From NCBI RefSeq assembly GCF_009725995.1, contig NZ_RCNS01000002.1, positions 124,001 through 188,000 on the forward strand: a DNA stretch of 64,000 nt. The letters run 5' to 3'. Position numbers and translations under genes: made by a program. This DNA comes from Zobellia laminariae (lineage in GTDB: Bacteria; Bacteroidota; Bacteroidia; Flavobacteriales; Flavobacteriaceae). A model generated the notes under the pieces. The model had not been told where the DNA came from. It did no database searches and was given only the letters and a program-made list of their open reading frames with translations. Position 1 is the stretch's first letter. Every line of letters begins with the position of its first letter. Positions 54,490 to 62,946 of this stretch are shown one piece after another.

Positions 54490-57400
54490 TCTTTTTCAAT
54501 CCAATAAATTGAAGGTAGTCATTGTTTTTTGCAGCGATGATATAAGGCTGAGAGTTTAATTGTATACTAGCCATGTTCTTCACATCGCCCGAAACGAAAA
54601 AGCCACTGTCTGATGGCGGAATAGCTGTGAACTCCCCTTTACCATTACCTTCTAAAAATAGTCCATGACCGGCATCGTTACGTGGTGTTTCAACTTCAGA
54701 AGCATAAAGGTTTCCTGCTACTAGGATATCCAGATTGCCATCTAGGTTATAATCATCTATTAAAATCTCATTAATGCTAGAAGTTTGGGCTAAAACCGGA
54801 AGCTCGTGAACTATGAATTTTCCATCCCTATTTTCTAAATAGATACTGGCAAAAGATTTCACTTGATAGTGCAGTGCAGACTCTAGAGATTTTTCGGTGT
54901 ATACATCCTCTAAAGTAGCTTCTGCAAAACTCTCGTAATCCTGAAATTTTTGTTTTATGGCAGGTATCTGTTGCGATGAACATCCGCGGCCACGAACGGG
55001 ATATTGCTTACCGTCATTATAATAACTAAGTACAATATCTTGGTTGTTGTCCTTATCAAAATCGCTCACGAAAATATCAAAAGTCTCTTCTTTGGTAGCT
55101 TTGTATTTGTAGTTTTGACCGTTGTTACCAACAATATAATCCATATCACCATCATTGTCAAAATCGCCTTGTTGTACGCTCCACCACCAGCCTGTGGTAT
55201 CTTTTGCTAGCCCTATTGATTCAGAAACTTCTTCAAACCCTGTTTTGGTATTGCGGAACATACGTATAGGCATCCATTCCCCAACAATCATAATATCCTG
55301 TCTACCATCATTGTCATAATCTGTAATTACGGCACTGGTAGCCATCCCTAGATTTTGAAATTCTTTGGGTTGTATTTCTTCAAAAATTTCAAAACTAACT
55401 TTCCCGTTACTACTCGTATTTTTTAAAATGTGGCTCGTAGCAGGGCTGGGATAATTTTTTGGAACCTGTCTACCTAATACCAAAAGGTCAGGTTTGCCAT
55501 CACCGTTAAAATCTGATTGATATACTTTGGAACCGCTTATTTTTAAATCTGGTAAAGCAGTAGAGTTTGCTTTAGTAAAATTTCCTAGACCATCATTTAG
55601 GTATAATCGGTCTTGGAGAGCTTCGGAGTTATTTGAAAATTCATAACCACCACTTACTACAAACAGGTCATTATCACCATCACCATCGGCATCAAAAATT
55701 AAAGAACCAGAATCCTCACTTCTAATATCATCTTCTAAAAAGGTGGAAGGTTGTTTTTGAAACCCAGTTGAAGTTTGCATAAATAGACTACCCACATTAC
55801 CGGAAGAACCTCCAACAAAATAATCTTCCAAACCATCATTATTAAGGTCTCCAACCGCTAAAGTTGGGCCAAAAGATGACATTTTATGAGGAAGTAAAAC
55901 CTGGTCCTCAAAATCGTCATACTCGTTTTCGATATGTTTGTATTCAGGAAACTTTGATGTTTTATCTGTGGCGAATATTTTGGATTTAGAGATGTTTATA
56001 TCGGTGTCTACAATGGCATTGTTAAAATCTAGCGTCAATGCTTGATTAGCCTCAACGGTATTTAATTTTTGAATTTTACCATTAGGCCATACTACTTTTA
56101 ACTCGTCTACTTTAGAAGCATCTCCCAATCCAAAATGAAGTACAGGAGAAACGGAAGACTGAAAACCTCTGGTAAGCGTTAGTTCTTGCATTTGGGTTTT
56201 CCCGTCAATGGTAACATAAACGCGAGACCCAAGACCAAACTGATTACTCTGATTACCTTTGAATTTTATCTGGATATAATTATTGGTTTCTGAAGCATTG
56301 TTTTTAAAGATTGAAGCTTCATCATCTATGTTATTGGTAATAAGTTCTAAATCGCCATCGTTATCAAGATCTGCATAAGCTACGCCATTTGAAAAACCTT
56401 TAAATTCAATGCCCCAATCTTTGTTGGCTCTTTTGAATTCTAGATTTCCCATATTCTTGAAAATGAAATTGTCTATCTTTTCCGATGGTATTTTTTGACT
56501 TAGCTCTAATAATGTATCGCTTTTTATTTTGATAGATTTAAGCTTATTGAAGTAGTCATTATTATTGATTTCACGTCGCGTACCGTTGGATACAAAAAGG
56601 TCTTTGTGCCCATCATTATCAAAATCTGCAAAAAGAGGACCCCAGCTCCAATCGGTAGAGGAAGTGCCGGTTATTCTGGAAACATTAGAAAAACGTGGAA
56701 TGCCATCTTCAAAAACTCCCGAGTTAACTTGCATGCAGTTGTGCATGTATTGGTAATGGAATCCAGCATTGACTACATCCCAAAAAAGTTCAGGATTCAT
56801 GCTGGCCATGTTGGCTTTCTTTCGTCGGTTGGACTTCGCATCCATATCAACCTGAAAAATATCTAGATTTCCATCATCATTAAAATCGGCTATGTCTGCA
56901 CCCATACCATAAAATGCCGTCTGTGAAGTAGCCTCTTTCACCACTTCTTTAAATGTGCCATCTTGGTTATTGATGTACATGAAATCTGGAGAATTAAAAT
57001 CATTGGAAACGTAAAGGTCAGGCCAAGAATCATTATTAAGATCACCTGCCGTAGCACTTAATGAAAGTCCATATGCCTTTAAACCTGACGCTTCGGTAAC
57101 ATCAGTAAAGGTATTTCCGTTATTTTGGTACAAATGCCCAGATTCATTGTCTTTGACATTTTCCATTTTATAGACATAGGCAAAAGTGGGAGAATCAAAT
57201 TGAGTAGGAGGGTAGTTGGCAACAAATAGGTCTAGGTCACCATCTTTATCATAATCAAAAAAAGTAGCTTGTACACTATTTCCAATGTCATTTAGACCAT
57301 ATTCTGCAGCTTTTTCAGAAAAGGTTTCATCCCCATTATTGATGTATAGTTCATTGTCTTTTGGTCCAAATTTACCACCTACAGAACAATAGATATCCAA

Positions 57401-57796
57401 AAGGCCATCTGCATTTACATCTGCCATGGTTACGCCAGTATACCAGCGGTCATCGCCAGAAATACCTGCGTTTTCTGTAATATCTTCAAATTTAAGCTCG
57501 CCTTTATTTAGGTATAACTTATTGGAAACTTGGTTACCGGTAAAAAAGAGATCTACTAAGCCGTCATTATTGATGTCGCCACTGGCCACACCACCGCCCA
57601 TATATAAATAGGAGTAGGTGAAATAATTTAAGGAATCATTTTCATTAAGGGTGTTGTTGAAGTTGACACCTGTTTGGTCAGATTTTAAGCCAGTAAATAT
57701 TTTACTATTCGTTTTGGTTTGTTCTTTGGTACAACTTCCCAAGAGAAGAATAAAAAACGAGTATACTAAGGTTTTACTGTAAATATTTATATCCAT
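54467..57796 (-). CDS. FG-GAP/ASPIC-UnbV (CRTAC1-like) surface lipoprotein
   Basis: A 1109-residue lipoprotein (signal ending LLLGSC, Cys22). It holds many FG-GAP/VCBS blades with calcium sites of the form D-x-N-x-D-G-x-x-D (for example DINNDGLVDLFF and DYDKDGDLDLFV), and an ASPIC/UnbV domain near 520-590 (SPVLHFGLG, then VVWPNGK). Such proteins are common beside SusC/SusD genes in marine Bacteroidetes and are thought to bind glycans or act in adhesion at the surface; no enzymatic proof exists. It lies downstream of susD on the minus strand, after a terminator. Confidence 0.92.
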   Translation of the reverse strand: MDINIYSKTLVYSFFILLLGSCTKEQTKTNSKIFTGLKSDQTGVNFNNTLNENDSLNYFTYSYLYMGGGVASGDINNDGLVDLFFTGNQVSNKLYLNKGELKFEDITENAGISGDDRWYTGVTMADVNADGLLDIYCSVGGKFGPKDNELYINNGDETFSEKAAEYGLNDIGNSVQATFFDYDKDGDLDLFVANYPPTQFDSPTFAYVYKMENVKDNESGHLYQNNGNTFTDVTEASGLKAYGLSLSATAGDLNNDSWPDLYVSNDFNSPDFMYINNQDGTFKEVVKEATSQTAFYGMGADIADFNDDGNLDIFQVDMDAKSNRRKKANMASMNPELFWDVVNAGFHYQYMHNCMQVNSGVFEDGIPRFSNVSRITGTSSTDWSWGPLFADFDNDGHKDLFVSNGTRREINNNDYFNKLKSIKIKSDTLLELSQKIPSEKIDNFIFKNMGNLEFKRANKDWGIEFKGFSNGVAYADLDNDGDLELITNNIDDEASIFKNNASETNNYIQIKFKGNQSNQFGLGSRVYVTIDGKTQMQELTLTRGFQSSVSPVLHFGLGDASKVDELKVVWPNGKIQKLNTVEANQALTLDFNNAIVDTDINISKSKIFATDKTSKFPEYKHIENEYDDFEDQVLLPHKMSSFGPTLAVGDLNNDGLEDYFVGGSSGNVGSLFMQTSTGFQKQPSTFLEDDIRSEDSGSLIFDADGDGDNDLFVVSGGYEFSNNSEALQDRLYLNDGLGNFTKANSTALPDLKISGSKVYQSDFNGDGKPDLLVLGRQVPKNYPSPATSHILKNTSSNGKVSFEIFEEIQPKEFQNLGMATSAVITDYDNDGRQDIMIVGEWMPIRMFRNTKTGFEEVSESIGLAKDTTGWWWSVQQGDFDNDGDMDYIVGNNGQNYKYKATKEETFDIFVSDFDKDNNQDIVLSYYNDGKQYPVRGRGCSSQQIPAIKQKFQDYESFAEATLEDVYTEKSLESALHYQVKSFASIYLENRDGKFIVHELPVLAQTSSINEILIDDYNLDGNLDILVAGNLYASEVETPRNDAGHGLFLEGNGKGEFTAIPPSDSGFFVSGDVKNMASIQLNSQPYIIAAKNNDYLQFIGLKKKKGLSSE

Positions 57797-57850
57797 TTGT
57801 TCGTGTTCAAAATTTTAAGATACAGTTTTTTAAAACTAGAATAGAAACAA

Positions 57851-57882
57851 AAAACAGTGTGTCGACCAAAACACACTGTTTT
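57851..57882 (-). terminator. Terminator after susD
   Basis: AAAACAGTGTGT (57851-57862) pairs exactly with ACACACTGTTTT (57871-57882) around CGACCAAA. On the minus strand a T-rich tail follows. It separates susD from the FG-GAP gene. Confidence 0.85.
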
Positions 57883-57919
57883 AAAATTACTAACTCAAAA
57901 CTAACTAAAATTAAGCGTT

Positions 57920-59407
57920 TTAATACCCTGCGTTTTGGTCAGCAGCAGAGATGTTTACGTTTGCATCTATTTCAGGTTGAGGTATTGGTAAAAGCTCATG
58001 CTTACCTGCTTGAAATTGCGTATTGGCTAATTCTGTACTAGCAATTCCCCAACGAATAATATCATTAAATCTAGTTTGCTCACCAGCCAATTCAACCTTA
58101 CGTTCGTGCACTAAAGCATCAAATACTTCGGCTTTTGATAATCCAGTAGGTAGTGGGTCTAATGTAGCTCTCTCGCGAACTTGGTTAATATAGCCTATAG
58201 CAACATCTTGGTCGCCACCAGCTCTCATGCTCTCGCACTCCGCCATCATTAGTAATACATCGGCATATCTCAAATACTTAAAGTTGATTCCTGAAGTTTG
58301 ATCTTCGTTCGCATCTTTATAGTAGTTGTTGTACTTGGCCCATCCTGCATTACCACCTCCATTACTAGGAAAAGCATCTACAGTTAATGAACCATCAGGC
58401 CCAAAAGTATCACCGTTTACATAGAATGTTTGCTCAAAACGAATGTCTCCAATTTCATACTCTTCTAATAAGTCATCTGAAGGAAAAACATTAAACCAAT
58501 CATTAAAACCATATTCCTGACCTCTAAAAGTAGCCTCGTTAGGACCTTGACCGCTTCGGTCTGAGTTCCACTGTGCACTGGTACCAAAATCATCATTATA
58601 TTCAATTTCAAAAATGGATTCATCACCATGTTCAGTTTCTTCCATGAAATTATCAAAGTAGTTGTCTTCTAGTTTGTAACCGTTTAAAGCGTTGAATTGG
58701 GTTAAAGCATCATCATACTGCTCTAAGAATAAATAAACTTTACCTAACAAAGCTTGTGCAGCTCCTTTAGTAGCTCGTCCATTTTCTTCTTCGCCTTTTA
58801 ATTTTAAAGTGGGTATAGCTTCTTGCAAGTCTTTGATAATCTGCGCATATATTTCAGAGCTAGGACTTTTACCGGGACCTGAACCATCATCAGGTGGTAA
58901 GGTGGTCATAAGAGGGGCATCACCATATCTAGTCACGATGAAGAAATGAAATAAAGCACGCAAGAATTTAGCCTCGCCAATTGCCTTTTTCTTCAAATCA
59001 TCACTCATCTGAGATGGTAATATCTCATTAATTTTAGGAGCATTCTCTATAACAAAATTTGCTTTGTTAATACCTCTATAGCAACTTTCCCAATAGGCTC
59101 CTATAGCACCATGACTAGAGTCAAACGAAAAATCTAGATATTGACGTTTATCTGCTTCTAACTGGTTGTTTCCTCCGTTTTCATGGGCCATATTATCCAT
59201 CATAAAAAACATATGACGGCTATATAGACCTCTTGTCTGAAGGTTGGAGTATACGGCATTTACAGCAGACTGAACCTGAGTTTGGTTCGTAAAGAACGTA
59301 TCTGGCGAAAGCTCGTTTGGATTCGTTAATTCTAATGAGTCTTCATTACACGAGAGCACAAGGCCGATCGTAGCTAAGACCGTTACTAGTATTTTAGTTT
59401 TTTTCAT
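57920..59407 (-). CDS. susD: SusD/RagB-family glycan-binding lipoprotein
   Basis: Outer-membrane lipoprotein, 495 residues if started at the ATG at 59407; a longer frame starts at 59440 but adds no signal. The signal ends GLVLSC. The helical TPR-like SusD core (SusD-like N-terminal domain, then the RagB/SusD C-terminal domain) has normal length. The last residues contain LLPIPQPEIDANVN, the usual family end. It captures glycans at the surface and caps the SusC barrel. The gap to susC is 10 bases. Confidence 0.94.
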   Translation of the reverse strand: MKKTKILVTVLATIGLVLSCNEDSLELTNPNELSPDTFFTNQTQVQSAVNAVYSNLQTRGLYSRHMFFMMDNMAHENGGNNQLEADKRQYLDFSFDSSHGAIGAYWESCYRGINKANFVIENAPKINEILPSQMSDDLKKKAIGEAKFLRALFHFFIVTRYGDAPLMTTLPPDDGSGPGKSPSSEIYAQIIKDLQEAIPTLKLKGEEENGRATKGAAQALLGKVYLFLEQYDDALTQFNALNGYKLEDNYFDNFMEETEHGDESIFEIEYNDDFGTSAQWNSDRSGQGPNEATFRGQEYGFNDWFNVFPSDDLLEEYEIGDIRFEQTFYVNGDTFGPDGSLTVDAFPSNGGGNAGWAKYNNYYKDANEDQTSGINFKYLRYADVLLMMAECESMRAGGDQDVAIGYINQVRERATLDPLPTGLSKAEVFDALVHERKVELAGEQTRFNDIIRWGIASTELANTQFQAGKHELLPIPQPEIDANVNISAADQNAGY

Positions 59408-59417
59408 GATTTTTTTT

Positions 59418-62400
59418 TTAAAATGATAGTTGTACTCCAAGTAATACTGATTTAGGCTGTGGATAGTTTCCTCTATCTATTCCTAATTCATACTGGCTGT
59501 TTCCACCATTATTTGTCAAAGGGTTTCCTATTTCAGGGTCTAATCCAGAATAATCACTTATAGTAATCAAGTTCTGACCACTGATGTATATTCTACATTT
59601 AGAAAAATAATCTTCTAAAGCTGGATTATCCAATGTATATCCTAGAGTTATATTCTTTAGTCTGGTATATGAACCATCCTCTACAAAACGATCTGAAATA
59701 GAGTTGAAATTTTGATCATTTCCTCCTGCTGCAGGTACGCTATTAGAAGTTCCTGGACCTGTCCATCTGTTTAATACATTAGTTCCTGCGTTGAATAACC
59801 TAGGCATACCTTCTAAGTCATAAATATTAGTGTTGTAAACATCTACACCAGATACACCAGATATAAATAGATTAAGATCTAATTGCTTGTAATTAGCATT
59901 TAAGTTTAGACCATACGTGAAGTCTGGGTAAGGATTTCCAATTTTTACACGATCATCTGCATTTATTTGCCCATCTCCATTTTGGTCCACGAATCTAATG
60001 TCGCCTGGGTTTACAGGAAACTCTCCATCAACAAGGGTTTGAGTTAAATTAGCGTCTACTTCAGCACGTGTTTGGTAAATACCATCGGTTTCATATCCAT
60101 AGAAAAAGAACAAAGGCTCGCCTACTTCAATTCTAGAAATATTCTGTGATTCAAACGTACCACCAGAAAGTGACTCATTAGATCCTAATGACTTTACTTC
60201 ATTGGTAGATGTTCCTATATTAAGGTTAGCAGACCATGTAAAATCTCCATCATAATCATTGTAGCCAAGACTAAATTCAACACCACTGGTTTCAACAGAA
60301 CCTACATTTTCCGTTACAGAACCTGAATTGATACCTAATGATCCCGCAAGTGGACGGCTCATAAGTAAATCATCACTTGTATTATTAAAGTATTCAACAG
60401 CACCCGTCAACCTCCCATCAAAAAGCCCAAAGTCCAATCCAATATTCTTCATGGTAGTTTCCTCCCATTTCAAATCAGGGTTGGCAAGTCCTCCTGCTGT
60501 TGTTCCTGTAGCAAGAACATCTCCAAAAGGATAAAAGAAATCTGAAAGTAAGGTTGCACTATATTGGTAATTATTAATACGGTCATTACCAGTTATACCC
60601 CAACTACCTCTTAGTTTTAAGGTATTAAATGCGGTATCTGTCAGAAAACTTTCTTTGGCAATATTCCAACCTAAAGCAACAGAAGGAAAAGTACCCCATC
60701 TATTGTTTTCTCCAAATCTTGAAGAAGCGTCACGTCTAATTGATGCTGCAAAAATATACTTCTGATCAAAGTTATAATTCAATCTTCCCAAATAACCTAA
60801 GCGGTTATACTCGTATGTAAATGATTGCAAGAATGCTTTTTCAGAAGAAACTTGATTTAAATCATTAGTAATAGGGTTTTGACTGTTACTGTTTAGAAGC
60901 TCATCTACAGTTTCTTGTTTTTCCGCAAGAACTAAAAGGTCAAAATTATGTTTATCACTAAGAGTGAACGCATAGTTTAAACTGTTAGTTATCGTATAAG
61001 ATTTTCTTAAGCTAGAATTCTTTGTGATTTCTGCAAAATCTGAGCTATGTGTTGCTCCTTCACTATCATCATTATAAGAAGGCACAAAAATGTTGGTATT
61101 TGCATTTCTATATTCTAGGCCAACTTGGCTTTTGTATTTAAGTCCGTCTATAATTTCAAACTCTCCAAAAATACTACCAATAATGGAAGATGATTTGTTG
61201 ATTTGTTCACCAAGCGTTTGAACTCTAATAGGGTTTTCACCATCTTGGCCGTCTAGAGCACTATTTGGGCCTTGAAAACCTTGTAAATTGTTTGGGTTAT
61301 ATATTGGCAAGTAAGGAGCCGCTTTTATAGCATGTTCAATTAAAGAACGGTCACCTAAATTTCTTTCTGGATTTTGTTTTTGGAAAGAAACGGCCATAGT
61401 TTCACCAAAATTGAACTTACCAACAGAAAAATTACTATTGGCCCTAAAAGAAAACCTTTCGAATCCGGTTTCGATTATAGCACCTTCTTGGTCCATATAT
61501 CCGGCAGAAAATCTAAAGTTGTTATTTTCACCACCTCCAGAAAGACTAAAATCAACTTTCTGCATCACACCAGTTCTAAAGAGAGCATCTTGAAAATCTG
61601 TAGTGTTACCATTGGATTGTGAAAGGGGAGATGTTGGTGTAAAACCAAAAGCATCTTGTGCATATTGTAAGTATTGCTGTGTATCTAATAAATCAAACCT
61701 TTGATTTGAATAGTTAACACCTGTATAGGCATCAAGAGTTACCAAAGTCTTTCCTAATCTATTCCCTTTTTTTGTTGTTACCATTACAACCCCATTAGAC
61801 CCTAATGAACCATAAATAGCTGTTGTAGAAGCATCTTTTAGAATGTTAATGGATTCGATATCATTGGGATTCAAATCGCCCAAACCACCAGCAATAATGC
61901 CATCAATAACATATAACGGGTCATTGTTATTCATTGTACCTAGACCACGAATACGTACTACTGGTGCGCTACCTGGAGAACCAGTGTTCAAAACTGTAAC
62001 ACCCGCAGCTCTACCTTGTAAGGCTTGATCTGCACTAGCCACAGGTAATGCCGATAATTCTTCGGCTCCTACTGTAGCTATAGCACCAGTTACTTCTGCA
62101 CGTGATTGTGTACCGTAACCAACTACTACCACTTCATCTAAAGCTTCTGCATCTTCTTGTAGACTAACATTAATAGAAGTTTGACTTCCTACGGTGATAG
62201 TCTGAGTGGTCATCCCTATATAAGAGAATACCAGTTTATCAGTAGAGTTTACATTAGAGAGGGCGTAATTACCATCAAAATCTGTAGTTGTACCATTAGT
62301 TGTACCTGCTACTATTATTGTAGCACCTGGCAAGGGAGTGCCGCTATCATCAGAAACTACACCACTTATTGTGGAAGTCTGTGAATAGGCAAACTGCCCG

Positions 62401-62450
62401 ATCATTACAAGACATGCAATGACCGCATGTTTAAGTTTAATCATAATCAT
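59418..62450 (-). CDS. susC: SusC/RagA-family TonB-dependent transporter
   Basis: A 1010-residue outer-membrane barrel. A signal peptide (about 1-25, ending FAYSQ) is followed by a carboxypeptidase-like domain (SGVVSDDSGTPLPGATIIV), a TonB-box region (LDEVVVVGYG), the plug (about 120-240, with DPLYVIDG) and the barrel to the C-terminus (LLGVQLSF). Two in-frame ATGs lie at 62450 and 62444; either could start translation. With SusD it imports oligosaccharides. The link to xylan rests on the neighbours GH10, GPH and GH43, so it is inferred. Confidence 0.94.
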   Translation of the reverse strand: MIMIKLKHAVIACLVMIGQFAYSQTSTISGVVSDDSGTPLPGATIIVAGTTNGTTTDFDGNYALSNVNSTDKLVFSYIGMTTQTITVGSQTSINVSLQEDAEALDEVVVVGYGTQSRAEVTGAIATVGAEELSALPVASADQALQGRAAGVTVLNTGSPGSAPVVRIRGLGTMNNNDPLYVIDGIIAGGLGDLNPNDIESINILKDASTTAIYGSLGSNGVVMVTTKKGNRLGKTLVTLDAYTGVNYSNQRFDLLDTQQYLQYAQDAFGFTPTSPLSQSNGNTTDFQDALFRTGVMQKVDFSLSGGGENNNFRFSAGYMDQEGAIIETGFERFSFRANSNFSVGKFNFGETMAVSFQKQNPERNLGDRSLIEHAIKAAPYLPIYNPNNLQGFQGPNSALDGQDGENPIRVQTLGEQINKSSSIIGSIFGEFEIIDGLKYKSQVGLEYRNANTNIFVPSYNDDSEGATHSSDFAEITKNSSLRKSYTITNSLNYAFTLSDKHNFDLLVLAEKQETVDELLNSNSQNPITNDLNQVSSEKAFLQSFTYEYNRLGYLGRLNYNFDQKYIFAASIRRDASSRFGENNRWGTFPSVALGWNIAKESFLTDTAFNTLKLRGSWGITGNDRINNYQYSATLLSDFFYPFGDVLATGTTAGGLANPDLKWEETTMKNIGLDFGLFDGRLTGAVEYFNNTSDDLLMSRPLAGSLGINSGSVTENVGSVETSGVEFSLGYNDYDGDFTWSANLNIGTSTNEVKSLGSNESLSGGTFESQNISRIEVGEPLFFFYGYETDGIYQTRAEVDANLTQTLVDGEFPVNPGDIRFVDQNGDGQINADDRVKIGNPYPDFTYGLNLNANYKQLDLNLFISGVSGVDVYNTNIYDLEGMPRLFNAGTNVLNRWTGPGTSNSVPAAGGNDQNFNSISDRFVEDGSYTRLKNITLGYTLDNPALEDYFSKCRIYISGQNLITISDYSGLDPEIGNPLTNNGGNSQYELGIDRGNYPQPKSVLLGVQLSF

Positions 62451-62479
62451 TGGTTTAGTTAGTTAATTATTAAGGTGTT

Positions 62480-62494
62480 GGTCTTATAAAGACC
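62480..62494. promoter_or_regulatory. Hairpin near the 5' end of the susC transcript
   Basis: GGTCTT-ATA-AAGACC is a perfect inverted repeat. It lies 30-45 bases upstream of susC, just downstream of the predicted transcription start, so it would fold at the very 5' end of the mRNA. Confidence 0.45.
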
Positions 62495-62503
62495 GCACTT
62501 GAA

Positions 62504-62511
62504 CAAATGTA
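62504..62511 (-). promoter_or_regulatory. -7 box of the susC-susD transcript
   Basis: On the minus strand the bases read TACATTTG, matching TAnnTTTG. The predicted start of transcription is near 62498. No TTG at the normal distance is seen, as expected for an activated promoter. Confidence 0.5.
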
Positions 62512-62890
62512 TGTGAAGGGTTGAATGAGCAGTAGAAGATATGATGCATATACTGAAAATAATGTTGCATGATTCATTATATCACAATGTTTTTGGGGTA
62601 AAAAGGGGAATTCAGTAGTTTGAAGCTGTAAAATTTAGTAATATAATACATGCCTGAAATAGAAGAAATATGAAGTAAAAAACCATATGTTACTCAAATT
62701 AATTGCTTTGAATAATACATATGTTGATTTCCATTGGGTTATTATAATACGATGGTGATGGTGTTTTGGGTATTGAGAGGCTAGTTATAATAAACGTAGA
62801 GTGTCTAGTATTCCTAAATGAAGAAATGGAGTACGAGCAGGAGGAAAGTGATAGAGAATCCTTAAGAAAGATTATTAGTTTATTAGGGGT
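62512..62890. other. Control region upstream of susC
   Basis: No ORF. CATATGTT occurs twice (62684-62691 and 62718-62725), 34 bases apart, about three DNA turns, which would suit an AraC-type or HTCS dimer. Otherwise plain AT-rich sequence. Confidence 0.3.
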
Positions 62891-62893
62891 ATA

Positions 62894-62922
62894 AAAAAAG
62901 CCCGATATATATCGGGCTTTTT
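62894..62922. terminator. Perfect bidirectional terminator before the MFS gene end
   Basis: AAAAAAGCCCGATAT is followed by ATATCGGGCTTTTT. The core GCCCGATATATATCGGGC (62900-62917) is fully self-complementary. It closes the minus-strand MFS gene, whose stop is at 62947. Confidence 0.9.
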
Positions 62923-62946
62923 AATATAAATATGTAATTCTTTAGT

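Noticed and set aside
57896..57903. TAGTTTTG on the minus strand as promoter of the FG-GAP gene
   Set aside because: A strong terminator lies between it and the gene, so it would be stopped at once.
59408..59440. Longer start of susD with an extra 11 residues
   Set aside because: The extension overlaps the end of susC and places charged residues before the lipoprotein signal; the ATG at 59407 gives a normal signal.
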